Notes under the pieces: generated by a model
The model's input: only the letters and a program-made list of their open reading frames with translations
Databases searched by the model: none
Told to the model about the DNA's origin: nothing
Assembly: GCA_016793325.1 (NCBI GenBank)
Contig: JAEUKI010000042.1
Coordinates: 50,145 to 114,144 of the forward strand
DNA from: Myxococcales bacterium
GTDB taxonomy: Bacteria; Myxococcota_A; Polyangia; Polyangiales; Ga0077539
Reading direction: 5' to 3'
Length of the DNA stretch: 64,000 nucleotides
Position numbers and translations under genes: made by a program
Shown: piece by piece, positions 8,501 to 15,290 of the stretch
Layout: each line of letters begins with the position of its first letter
How positions within the stretch are numbered: position 1 is the stretch's first letter

Positions 8501-9109
8501 GTGCAGGGCCACATCTTCGAGCCATTCTTCACGACGAAGGGCCCAGGAAAAGGAACCGGCCTGGGGCTCGCCACGGTGTACGGCATCGTGCGGCAGGCCG
8601 GCGGGACGATCGTGCTCCAGAGCGAAGAGGGCGTTGGCACCACGTTCCGCATCTTGCTCCCAGCGGTGCCATCGTTGCCGATCAGCCCGAAGTCGGCCGT
8701 CATCAACGTGGCGCCGCGGGGCAGCGAGACCGTGCTCATCGCCGAAGACGAAGACGGCGTGCGCAACTTGGCCAGCACCCTGCTCAAGCTCCAAGGCTAC
8801 AAAGTGCTGCTCGCCGCAACCGGAGACGAGGCCGTTCGCGTCGCGGCCGCACACCCCGGACCGATCGACTTGCTGCTGACGGACGTGGTCATGCCCGACC
8901 TCGGCGGGCGCGCGCTGGCCGACGCAGTACGCGGACTGCAGCCCCAGCTGCGCGTCATGTTCATGAGCGGGTACACCGATGACGCCGTCCTGCGCACTGG
9001 GGTCGAGGCCGCGCGGGACTGGTTCATCCAGAAGCCGTTCACCCCGCTCTCGCTCGCAAGACGAGTGCGAGAGGTGCTCGACGCCTCTCGCGGCGAACGC
9101 GAAGCGTAG
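5501..9109 (+). CDS. Multi-PAS/GAF hybrid sensor histidine kinase with receiver domain
   Basis: A 1202-residue soluble hybrid kinase. From the N-terminus it has about three PAS domains (roughly residues 1-120, 130-250 and 270-385, each ending in a GVLGVSR/HYDITARK/TVHDITPRK-type PAC segment) and a GAF-like domain (about 400-560). Two more PAS domains follow (585-825), the last ending in GFARDITDEKQLEEQFRQAQ. HisKA carries phosphoacceptor His838 in GVAHDFNNLL, followed by HATPase (FMNLAVNARDAMP, GTGLGLATVYGI) and a receiver with Asp1128 in LLTDVVMPDLGG. There is no membrane segment, so the input is cytoplasmic. The ATG at 5501 is chosen because the frame before it is the palindrome. Codon choice looks unlike neighbours (many CGG and TCC), hinting at transfer. 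No partner regulator lies next to it. Confidence 0.95.
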   Translation: MPQSTLLHALSDAAILTNPDGVVLGWNAAATRLFGWTDAEMIGRPLVERFPPGARSAVGERARQLATADDWDGEFEDFHKDGSRIWIEYHVRAVRDAVGTVTGVLGVSRPLSRVRAEELAREQRSRYASDILNSMSAHVAVLGPDGRIREVNRAWTRFAEENTPGGCAPPSTDIGINYVEVCRSCSGARSDEAEPAANGIEDVLRGKRSSFVIEYPCDSQSEQRWFAMNVTPLTGAGGGAVVAHYDITARKQAELAVRNQSRRTELALAAAHMGVWTLDLATERVDWSPEVYEILGVTEFDGTIESWSRFLHQDDSTGIRAHFSEAIERQSPFAGEFRIVRPSGEVRWLATMAQVECDPSGKPAWVIGTVHDITPRKRSEWALTTYNHILERIAAGSNLHEILNQVVGLVEDQLPGSLCSVLIVDKSAGCLRFGAGRSLPDEYNRAVDGVPIAPKAGSCGTAAFRGATVTVTDIATDPLWDDYRAIALAHGLRSCVSVPIISSGNVPGFDKGEVIGTFALYNRSPGDFDRLTYAVLTGAEELVRRAVPNGSGSESDLARVIEATHLAGVAIERDHAEAAIRESEERFRSVFDSAPSPIYVKDLDGRHLFVNKATAAMFGVPPAQWVGKRSRDLLPAHIATRCEAYDRAVLASQSPLHERHTAVLPDGREVTLLATHLVLRNNVGPYAICGILRDITEMVAAQREFERVWMHAPGPLCVSGYDGYFKRVNPAWTQLLGWSEEELLARPWADFVHPDDRTRTEQITRDMIEGQPVHRFVNRYRRKDGTYRWLSWDAISLLDERTMYGFARDITDEKQLEEQFRQAQKMEAIGQLASGVAHDFNNLLTVINGYTELFIEEMAANDPNREDMTQVLHAGRRAAELTSQLLAFSRTAIVEPKVLDVNHVVDSSARMLRRLIGEDVRLETNLANLPPVKIDPGQLEQVFMNLAVNARDAMPRGGRLTITTDVVDASDVVTTEPTEKHDGPYVRVSVTDTGTGIPLEVQGHIFEPFFTTKGPGKGTGLGLATVYGIVRQAGGTIVLQSEEGVGTTFRILLPAVPSLPISPKSAVINVAPRGSETVLIAEDEDGVRNLASTLLKLQGYKVLLAATGDEAVRVAAAHPGPIDLLLTDVVMPDLGGRALADAVRGLQPQLRVMFMSGYTDDAVLRTGVEAARDWFIQKPFTPLSLARRVREVLDASRGEREA

Positions 9110-9301
9110 CGACTCTCACCGGTCCTCGTACGCAGCCACATCGACCGCCGAACGAGGCGACGCAACGGGCCCGAGGGCACCTCGGCAGCTCGAGGTTCGG
9201 CGGTGCTCGATGCTCCCCCGCAGCGCGAGCAGATCGCGACGCTCGGACACCCGCCCGAGGGCCGCCCGGCGGCGCGCGCGAATTGCGCACCGAGAGCTGC
9301 A

Positions 9302-9472
9302 AATTCGCTGACAGAGTGCCGATTGACGCATGGCGTCTAACGCGGAGTTAGCGCGGCCTAACTCGTCCCGAGCGTGCGCGCTTCGTGCTCGCCGAGGCCT
9401 TGTTCGACGCTCTCTTCGCAGGCTTCGCAGCGGGCTTCTTCGCCACCCGCGCGCGCAGCGAAGACAGCACTC
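9302..9472. repeat. Direct repeat, intact copy (3' end of the hypothetical gene and flank)
   Basis: The partner of 4037-4210. It spans the last about 120 bases of the minus-strand gene ending at 9348 and 46 bases beyond its stop. The palindrome AGTTAGCGCGGCCTAACT contains the stop codon and may act as part of a transcription terminator. Bases 9110-9301, between the kinase stop and the repeat, show nothing else. Confidence 0.8.
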
Positions 9473-10130
9473 TCTGCATCGCGTCGACGCGATCGATCAC
9501 GCTCGCCCGTTCTTCTTCGTCGGCCTTCACGAGCACTTCGTCCAAGCGATGCAAGAACGCGTCGTCCTCGAAGCGCCCCGTCAGCTTCTCGAGCTGCGAC
9601 GCCACGCGCCCTAGCGTCACCCGCGTCTGGACTTGCTCGCCCTCCGCGAGCAACAGCGCGCGAACGTACGCCTCCAGCGGCTTGGTCTTCATGTTCGTCG
9701 CGAGCACGTGCTGCGCGGCTTTGCGAAGGAGCTTGTCGTCTTCGAGACGAACGAGCCGCGACTTGCGACCGTAGTCGAGCGCCCGCCACGCGTCGTTGTT
9801 GAGCCGCTTGTCGTACGCCGCGCAGAGCACGGCGCGCTCGAGCGTCTCGGCCGTGAGCCGCAAGCGAGGACCGTCGGAGGCCTCGACGATCGCGTTCCAC
9901 AGTGGGTGCTCGTCGCGGCGATCGAACACGAGCGCGGTGTCCCCTCCGAACACCTGCGCAAAGAGCCACCTTCCGTACTCGGCCACCGCGTCTTCGACCG
10001 TCTTGCGAACGGTCTCTCCCCGCGAGAGCGCCTCGTCGAGCACCTTGCGCTCGTGCGCGTCGAGCGCCCGATCGTCGTCGCGGGTGCTGGTCTTCGCTGG
10101 CAAATCCCTGTCGTCTTTGTCCCTCACCAT
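9348..10130 (-). CDS. Hypothetical protein with basic, histone-H1-like C-terminal tail
   Basis: A 260-residue protein starting MVRDKDDRDLPAKTSTRDDD. The N-terminal 60 residues are charged. The middle (about 60-205) is helical, with segments such as GRWLFAQVFGGDTALVFDRR and LRLTAETLERAVLCAAYDK. The last 35 residues are rich in Lys, Ala and Arg (KKPAAKPAKRASN), as in nucleic-acid-binding tails. The family is not recognised. The start ATG at 10130 lies inside a perfect 8-base palindrome; a GTG at 10148 would add six residues. Its 3' end is duplicated at 4037-4210. It is divergent from the propeller-like gene at 10266. Confidence 0.7.
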   Translation of the reverse strand: MVRDKDDRDLPAKTSTRDDDRALDAHERKVLDEALSRGETVRKTVEDAVAEYGRWLFAQVFGGDTALVFDRRDEHPLWNAIVEASDGPRLRLTAETLERAVLCAAYDKRLNNDAWRALDYGRKSRLVRLEDDKLLRKAAQHVLATNMKTKPLEAYVRALLLAEGEQVQTRVTLGRVASQLEKLTGRFEDDAFLHRLDEVLVKADEEERASVIDRVDAMQRVLSSLRARVAKKPAAKPAKRASNKASASTKRARSGRVRPR

Positions 10131-10142
10131 AGGGCCTATGGT
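10126..10142. promoter_or_regulatory. Perfect 8-bp inverted repeat over the start codon (possible operator)
   Basis: ACCATAGG-G-CCTATGGT is a perfect dyad with a one-base centre. It includes the ATG of the minus-strand gene in its left arm and lies in the 135-base divergent gap. Its AT content is well above the local background. A protein binding here could block translation initiation or transcription of the minus-strand gene and influence the divergent one. Confidence 0.4.
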
Positions 10143-10265
10143 GCCCACGACTGCGGCCCGCGCGCAACGCGCCGCCGCGCGGTTGGTTCGTCTCTCGCGA
10201 TCACACCGCGTTGCCGCTTCGCGGGCGCTTGCTCACGGCTCGCCAGCTCTGCGAGAACTGACGGA

Positions 10266-10991
10266 ATGACGACGATCGAGCTCGGAGCGAGCGTGCGCTT
10301 GTCGCGCGTCGGCGACTTCGGACGCGCCGGAGACGACCCTGCGATGGTGCCGCCGGTTGATATCGTGGGCCGGTTTCCGAAGGGAGCAGCGAACTTCCGC
10401 TGCGGCCCCGAAGGAACGTGGTACGCGACGGTCGAAGAGCTCGCCAAGGTCGTCGAAGCCGGCAAGACCGTGAAGCGGCCGCGGCATCGGATTCACTGGC
10501 TCGATCGGGACCGAGTGATTCGACGAGCCGAGGGGCTGCGGGTCTTTCACGAAGCCGCGTTCGCCGACGACGTCGCGCTGTTGTCGGGCGATCGAGGAAA
10601 GCTCTACGAGCTGCCCCTCGATTCGGGCCGCGTCGTCGAGGTCCCGATCGAAGGGTGCGCGTTCGGCGACCGAGCGCGGCTGTGGGAGATCTATTTTCTC
10701 AACGACCATCGTGTCGTCATCCACGCCGACGACGAGCTGATCATCGCGACGCGCACGGACAAAGGCCTCGCGTTTCGCGCTCGTGTTCCGTTCGAAGGTG
10801 CGATCGCCGTGTTGGGCGGGCGGTTCTTGGTCGGCGGAACCGACAGCATTCGCGCGATCGATCTGGCCACCGACGAAGCGGTCGAGGCGGGATCCAGCAC
10901 CCGCATCGGCGTCGGCTCGTTCTGGTACGCGCCGGGAAGACTACGGACGTACTCGCAGGAAGACGGCGCGTGGGAGATCAGCTTGTTTTGA
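10266..10991 (+). CDS. Hypothetical protein, beta-propeller-like
   Basis: A 241-residue protein beginning MTTIELGASVRLSRVGDFGR. Repeating short strand-like blocks (VALLSGDRGKLYELPLDSG, VVIHADDELIIATRTDKG, IAVLGGRFLVGGTDSIRAID) end in turn motifs typical of PQQ/WD-type propeller blades. No signal peptide is seen, so it is probably cytoplasmic. The family is not recognised. It precedes another propeller-like gene at 11148 on the same strand, after a gap with a short gene remnant on the other strand. Confidence 0.7.
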   Translation: MTTIELGASVRLSRVGDFGRAGDDPAMVPPVDIVGRFPKGAANFRCGPEGTWYATVEELAKVVEAGKTVKRPRHRIHWLDRDRVIRRAEGLRVFHEAAFADDVALLSGDRGKLYELPLDSGRVVEVPIEGCAFGDRARLWEIYFLNDHRVVIHADDELIIATRTDKGLAFRARVPFEGAIAVLGGRFLVGGTDSIRAIDLATDEAVEAGSSTRIGVGSFWYAPGRLRTYSQEDGAWEISLF

Positions 10992-11145
10992 GGAGGGGGA
11001 ACGCGGCAGGCATACCTTCGGTTCGAGGGTCGCGAATCGCGAGCGACCGCGTGTTCGTGCGCACCGGTATCCAGCACGCCCGTTCGTCGATGCCATCGCG
11101 ATTTACGTCGCCGAACTGAATCGTGTATCGACCGAGATTCACGCA
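10978..11145 (-). pseudogene. Possible C-terminal remnant of an FG-GAP/VCBS-type repeat protein
   Basis: Read on the minus strand, about 50 residues contain GRYTIQFGDVNRDGIDERACW, which has the calcium-loop pattern DxNxDGxDE of FG-GAP or dockerin-like repeats, followed by a plausible end and a TGA at 10978. Nothing convincing precedes it upstream, because the frame runs into the antisense of the next gene. It overlaps the end of the gene at 10266 by 14 bases. It may be a decayed fragment. The match is short and could be chance. Confidence 0.3.
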
Positions 11146-11147
11146 CG

Positions 11148-12926
11148 ATGCCGCAGTCTTGGAACCTCGTAGCGACGCTCGGAACCCCCTCGGGCGGACC
11201 CAACCACCCGTTGTCGGCATGCTGGAGCTCGCGCGACGCAGCGCGTGTCGTGGTCGTGTCGCGGCGGTGGATGCATCAAACCGAGCTCGCGTCGTTCGAC
11301 GAGCGGCGCGTCGAGCTCTGCGCGCAGGACGAACTCGTGAGTGGCGCGGCGCTCTGCGGCAGCCGCGACCCACGCTGCGTCGCGTTGGTGTGCGACTCCG
11401 ACACGGCACGGATCGTCGTCGGCGCGATCGAAGAGCCAGTCCGCGAGGTGTTTCGCAGGACGCTCCCGCCGGAATCGATTCGACAGCTGCGAGCCGAATC
11501 GAGCGCCGACGGATCGTTGCTCTCGGTGATCGCGAGCGGCATGACGATCGCTGCGTTCGACAACGACGGCGCGCCGTGGCCTTACGTCGAACAGTTGAAT
11601 CGATGGGCCGACAATCGACGATTCGTGCTCCTCGATCGAAATCGCGCCGCGAGGGTGAACGGAGAGTATCTCGAGCTCGTCGACTTCGAGTTGGTTAGCA
11701 GTTTGTACGTTCCGCTCGGCGAAGCGCTCGACGAGGCTGATCTCGACGCGAGCGGAAGCCGTTGGCTGATCGTTCGCGGCATTGGACGTCGACAACGGCA
11801 GACGCTCGTGTTCGACGCGCGCACGCTGGCGATCGAGTCATGGTCCGAGACCGTACGCGAGGGCGAGCTCGAGTGGGTGGGGGACGAAGTGGCTGTCTCG
11901 TTCGACCACGGCGAAGCGAGGGTCCTCGATCGCAACACTCGCGCGACGGTGCGAGCGTTCGCGCCCGCTGTGATCGGTCCCCTCGTCGCAGCGACCCGCG
12001 ATCGCATCGCGTACTGGGACTGTTCGTCCGTTCGCTGGGTCGCACTCGAAGCGTCCGACGACACGATCTACGGTCCCGACTTTGCTGCTGTTCGGCAGTT
12101 GTCCGTCGCGGACTCGGGGACGGTCGTCGCCCAACACATCGATGGCTGCGTTCGCGCCTGGGCGGGCGACGAACTTGCAGCGACCAAAGAGACGGACACG
12201 GTCGACCGAACGGCTCCCGAGCTGCTCGGCTGCTGCGACGGTGGCGCGACGGCCCTCCTCTTCGCGCAGGCGGTTGATGGCAACGGCACGGGGCGACTGC
12301 ACGCGTGGGGCACGCGCGACGGACAGTTCGATGAGCGTTGGTCCGTCGCCGTGCCGTGGTGCGACCCGCATTCGGCGTGCTGGTCGCACGACGCTGGCGT
12401 GTTGGCGTTCGTTGTCTACGGAAAGCGATTGATCTTGATCGATCGTCGAACGGTTCCCGTCGCCGTCACGACCACCGACGTGGGTTTCAACCTATCGGAC
12501 CGCGCAGCGCTGCGCGTGTTCGACGACCGATCGATCGAGTACTGCCAGTCTGACGGACTGTGGATTCGGTGGCGTTTCGAGGGAGGCACGCTCGTCGAGG
12601 AGCGTCGAGCCGCCCTTCGACGAGGCGGGTCGTCCACCGAAGACGCTCGGCCAGCGCACGAGCTCTTCGATTTCGCGGGGCGGACGTACGGGTGGCGCAC
12701 GCTCGCGTTCGACGCTGGGTTGTCTGCGACGATCGGGAGCTGGTGTGATCGTGTGATCGTCGCGGACTTGTTCGGAGAGAACCCCGATGAAGACGTCGAG
12801 TGCGTCGAGGTCGACCCGATCGCGACGTTTACGGCCGCCTCTCTGTCTCCGTCCGGCCAGTGGCTCGCTGTTGGAACCTCACGCGGCACGATCGCCCTGT
12901 TCCGTCGCGGCGCCCGCCCAGAGTGA
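11148..12926 (+). CDS. WD40/propeller-like hypothetical protein
   Basis: A 592-residue protein starting MPQSWNLVATLGTPSGG. It consists of many blade-like units with the pattern hydrophobic strand - turn - RxVxxD (for example RWLIVRGIGRRQRQTLVFDA, VAVSFDHGEARVLDRNTRA, LAFVVYGKRLILIDRRTV). It ends in ASLSPSGQWLAVGTSRGTIA, a typical WD40-like last blade. Two or more beta-propellers are likely. No signal peptide, membrane span or catalytic motif was seen. Such proteins usually scaffold other proteins. It follows the smaller propeller-like protein at 10266 and may belong with it. Confidence 0.8.
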   Translation: MPQSWNLVATLGTPSGGPNHPLSACWSSRDAARVVVVSRRWMHQTELASFDERRVELCAQDELVSGAALCGSRDPRCVALVCDSDTARIVVGAIEEPVREVFRRTLPPESIRQLRAESSADGSLLSVIASGMTIAAFDNDGAPWPYVEQLNRWADNRRFVLLDRNRAARVNGEYLELVDFELVSSLYVPLGEALDEADLDASGSRWLIVRGIGRRQRQTLVFDARTLAIESWSETVREGELEWVGDEVAVSFDHGEARVLDRNTRATVRAFAPAVIGPLVAATRDRIAYWDCSSVRWVALEASDDTIYGPDFAAVRQLSVADSGTVVAQHIDGCVRAWAGDELAATKETDTVDRTAPELLGCCDGGATALLFAQAVDGNGTGRLHAWGTRDGQFDERWSVAVPWCDPHSACWSHDAGVLAFVVYGKRLILIDRRTVPVAVTTTDVGFNLSDRAALRVFDDRSIEYCQSDGLWIRWRFEGGTLVEERRAALRRGGSSTEDARPAHELFDFAGRTYGWRTLAFDAGLSATIGSWCDRVIVADLFGENPDEDVECVEVDPIATFTAASLSPSGQWLAVGTSRGTIALFRRGARPE

Positions 12927-13048
12927 CACCCTGATGACACGACGCGCGTGTGCCCCACGCGAATCGTCTGTCGCGTGAGCTCGCCGTGTCGCTGCGATCT
13001 TCAGGGAGCAGGCGCTTGCGCGGTTCTTTCGTCGTGCTGCGATGAGTC

Positions 13049-13375
13049 ATGCGTTCGACGAAGTCGCTCACCATTCCGCTCGCCCTCGCCGTCAGCATGA
13101 GCGCTGCTGCGTGCGATCGAACGCCCGCTCAGGACGCGTCCGTAGACAGCGCGGCGTCGGATAGCACCGTTGCAGACAGCGGCGAGCTCCCGTGCGAGCC
13201 GATCTTGGACATGACGGCCGACGTTCAACCGACCTACCGATGCCGCGACGGTCGAACGTGCAGCCCCGTGCGTCCCGAGCAAGCCGACGGCGGCGTCTAC
13301 CAGGTCTGCCCGGGAACCAACGGCTGCGCCACGCTAGTCATGTACAACGGCCAGTCGATGGTCGGGTTCTGCTGA
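13049..13375 (+). CDS. Small lipoprotein
   Basis: A 108-residue protein with a lipoprotein signal peptide: a basic start (MRSTKSLTIP), a hydrophobic core and a lipobox ending SAAAC with the acylated Cys at about residue 22. A Ser/Asp/Ala-rich linker follows (about 25-45), then a compact Cys-containing domain with six cysteines (CEP, CRDG, CSPV, CPGTNGCAT, GFC) that could form disulfides. It is likely anchored to the membrane facing the periplasm. The family is not recognised, but short Asp/Ser-linker lipoproteins of this type are common in myxobacteria. Confidence 0.75.
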   Translation: MRSTKSLTIPLALAVSMSAAACDRTPAQDASVDSAASDSTVADSGELPCEPILDMTADVQPTYRCRDGRTCSPVRPEQADGGVYQVCPGTNGCATLVMYNGQSMVGFC

Positions 13376-13445
13376 TGATCACAACGCCGCTCGGTCCGAG
13401 CGGCACACCCGAGCGCCGAGATGATTCACTTGGGCGCCGAGAGGA

Positions 13446-13512
13446 ATCTCCCTGCATGTCGAGAGCGCCGAGATGGATCTCCCTGCATGTCGAGAGCGCC
13501 GAGATGAATCTC
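13446..13512. repeat. Tandem repeat, 31-base unit, two full copies and a partial third
   Basis: ATCTCCCTGCATGTCGAGAG followed by CGCCGAGATG starts at 13446 and again at 13477, 31 bases apart. A third start at 13508 keeps ATCTC and GCATG but then turns into the left arm of an inverted repeat. There are no spacers between units, so it is a minisatellite and not a CRISPR array. Confidence 0.8.
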
Positions 13513-13641
13513 GGCGCATGAACGCCGCTGCGCGTCGCGCGCAAAGCCGCGAGGAGGTTGACGACACATCGTCCCTTCGCGACCGGCTCTGCGGGCGCGC
13601 GCTGCGAAGCAGCGTTCATGCGCCGAGATTCATCTCGGCGC
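13496..13641. repeat. Inverted repeat with about 46-base arms
   Basis: The left arm (13496-13541) and right arm (13596-13641) are reverse complements, perfect over the outer 29 bases (GCGCCGAGATGAATCTCGG onward) and imperfect further in. Each arm is itself a small hairpin (GCGCCGAG..CTCGGCGC). Further GGCGCACTCCATC-type fragments continue to about 13690. The block lies between a lipoprotein gene and the convergent fusion gene ending at 13712, so it could work as a bidirectional terminator structure. Confidence 0.8.
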
Positions 13642-13711
13642 ACTCCATCCCGGCGCACTCCATCTCCGCGCCCACTTCATCTCCGCGCCAAGCGAACGCC
13701 TATCGCTTCAC

Positions 13712-14992
13712 TCACGCGCTCGCCTTCAAGCACGCGTAGCGCTTGCCGCGATCGATCGGGACGATCTGGTCCATGTCGACGCACGCTGCCAAGTCGCTGA
13801 CAAAGTGACGGTGCGGCTCGAGCGCGTCGAGGTCGATGCGCGCGCCGCGGAGGTACTCGCCGAGTGGCTTTCCTTCTTGGGACGAGCGAGCGATGACCAC
13901 GTCGAACGCGTCGTCACCGTTGCGAAACGCAGCGACGTGGTACGCGTCCGGGTCCCGAAGCAGCGCGGCTTCGAGTCGCGCAGCGGGCACGCGCTCCTCC
14001 TTGGTGATCGACACGCACGGAGCGACTTCCATCAGCGAGACTCGGGCCTCGAGGATGACCCCGTTTTCGACGCGCGTCGCCTGCGCGTGATCCGCGAAGA
14101 ACCCGTGAACGAACGACCCCTTGCCGAAGGTTCGGTTCACCAACGTTCCTCCCACGGTGGCGCCGAGCCACGCGGGGACCACGAAGGGAACCGTTCGCGG
14201 CGGGCACGCGTCGAGGACCTGCGCCCACGTCGCGCCCGCTTCGACGAGGAGCTCGCGCGGGCTCACGTCGAGAACGCGCTGGCCCCGCGCGCGAAACGGA
14301 CGCGTCATCGAGACGTACTGCAGCTTGTTCTTCGCCATGTGCGCCGCGCGCTCGGCGGTCTGCGGCCCGCACTCGCACGCGTAGCGCTGGTTGAAGAGCG
14401 CGTGCGGCAAGTCAGCGGTCCGCTCTACCTCCTCGGGAAGAAAGATGTCGCCGCGCGGATCGTGTACGAAGCCGAGCCCCAAGAGACCGGGATGCCACGG
14501 CGGATCCGCGCGAAACCAGAGTCCGTCGCCTTCGAACAAGTCGCGAAAGTCGTGACAGATCGTCTTCAACAGCTGATGCGCGAGCCGAGCTCTTCGCAGC
14601 TCGTGCTTCGTGCTGATGTTGACGACGTGATGGTAGCGATCCGGCTTGAACCCCGGGTAGTCCCGCGCCTTCACGTTGATCACGTCGCGGTTCACCGTGA
14701 AGATCGTGTCGTGCTCCCTTGCGACGTGGACCGTCGCGACGATCTCGTCGCCGCGAACGACGGCGAACCGATGCCCCGTGGCCGCCCAGAGCGTCCGCAC
14801 CTTCGTGGCCGCTGTGTAATTGCGCTCGATGTCCGCGACGAGCCAATCCGGCAAGTGACCGCCCACCGACGCGCGCGCGTCGCGGATCGAGCGCGTGAGC
14901 AGCGCGGAGACTTGCTCAGCGACGCCCGGCGCGTTCGGGTCGACCACGCCGATCTCGAGGCCCGCGCGACGAACAGGAGCGGACAACCACAT
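13712..14992 (-). CDS. GNAT-like domain fused to a truncated FAD-binding (PCMH-type) domain
   Basis: A 426-residue two-part protein. Residues about 30-200 look like a GNAT-type acyltransferase: HRFAVVRGDEIVATVHVARE as the central strands, then VNISTKHELRRARLAHQLLK as the acyl-CoA-binding loop and helix. Residues about 210-330 resemble the FAD-binding domain of the vanillyl-alcohol-oxidase family: LLVEAGATWAQVLDACPP, then VPAWLGATVGGTLVNRTFGKG, the VGG..G.G flavin-binding pattern. The rest (about 330-426) is shorter than a normal oxidase substrate domain, so the flavoprotein half is probably truncated or repurposed. The enzyme activity cannot be named. The gene converges on the lipoprotein gene across a repeat block. 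Confidence 0.75.
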   Translation of the reverse strand: MWLSAPVRRAGLEIGVVDPNAPGVAEQVSALLTRSIRDARASVGGHLPDWLVADIERNYTAATKVRTLWAATGHRFAVVRGDEIVATVHVAREHDTIFTVNRDVINVKARDYPGFKPDRYHHVVNISTKHELRRARLAHQLLKTICHDFRDLFEGDGLWFRADPPWHPGLLGLGFVHDPRGDIFLPEEVERTADLPHALFNQRYACECGPQTAERAAHMAKNKLQYVSMTRPFRARGQRVLDVSPRELLVEAGATWAQVLDACPPRTVPFVVPAWLGATVGGTLVNRTFGKGSFVHGFFADHAQATRVENGVILEARVSLMEVAPCVSITKEERVPAARLEAALLRDPDAYHVAAFRNGDDAFDVVIARSSQEGKPLGEYLRGARIDLDALEPHRHFVSDLAACVDMDQIVPIDRGKRYACLKASA

Positions 14993-15290
14993 GGCTCACC
15001 GTAGCCCGTCGCTCGCGCTCGCGCGACGGGGCGAACGCAAGTACAGGGTGCGGAGCGTCGCTCGCCGCGCGGCAGCATCGAGTCGAACGAGCCGCGACGT
15101 CGCTTCGCGCGACCGGGCTATCCCGAGAGACTCGATCCGCGGGTCGCCAACGGAAGGAGCCGCCACGATCAGCGTAGAGTCTCGTCGTAGTGACGAAGCC
15201 CTCCATCAACGAGCCCGTTCGTGAGTCGCGCTCCGCCGAGCGAGGTGCGCTTCGCGGCAGCAGCGCGACCGTCGGGGTCCGAGGCGCGTG

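Noticed and set aside
5834..8982. Long open frames on other frames and the opposite strand of the hybrid kinase
   Set aside because: They are rich in Arg, Ala, Gly and Pro with no domain pattern, as expected from GC-rich third positions of the real gene.
4037..9472. Classical genomic island with integrase
   Set aside because: Direct repeats are present, but no integrase, transposase or tRNA lies at either edge; recorded only as a footprint.
13446..13512. Possible CRISPR array
   Set aside because: Units of 31 bases are contiguous, with no spacer sequences.
13791..13809. Third copy of the AAATTCGCTGACAGAG repeat (AAGTCGCTGACAAAGTGAC)
   Set aside because: The likeness is only about 12 bases and lies inside a coding region.
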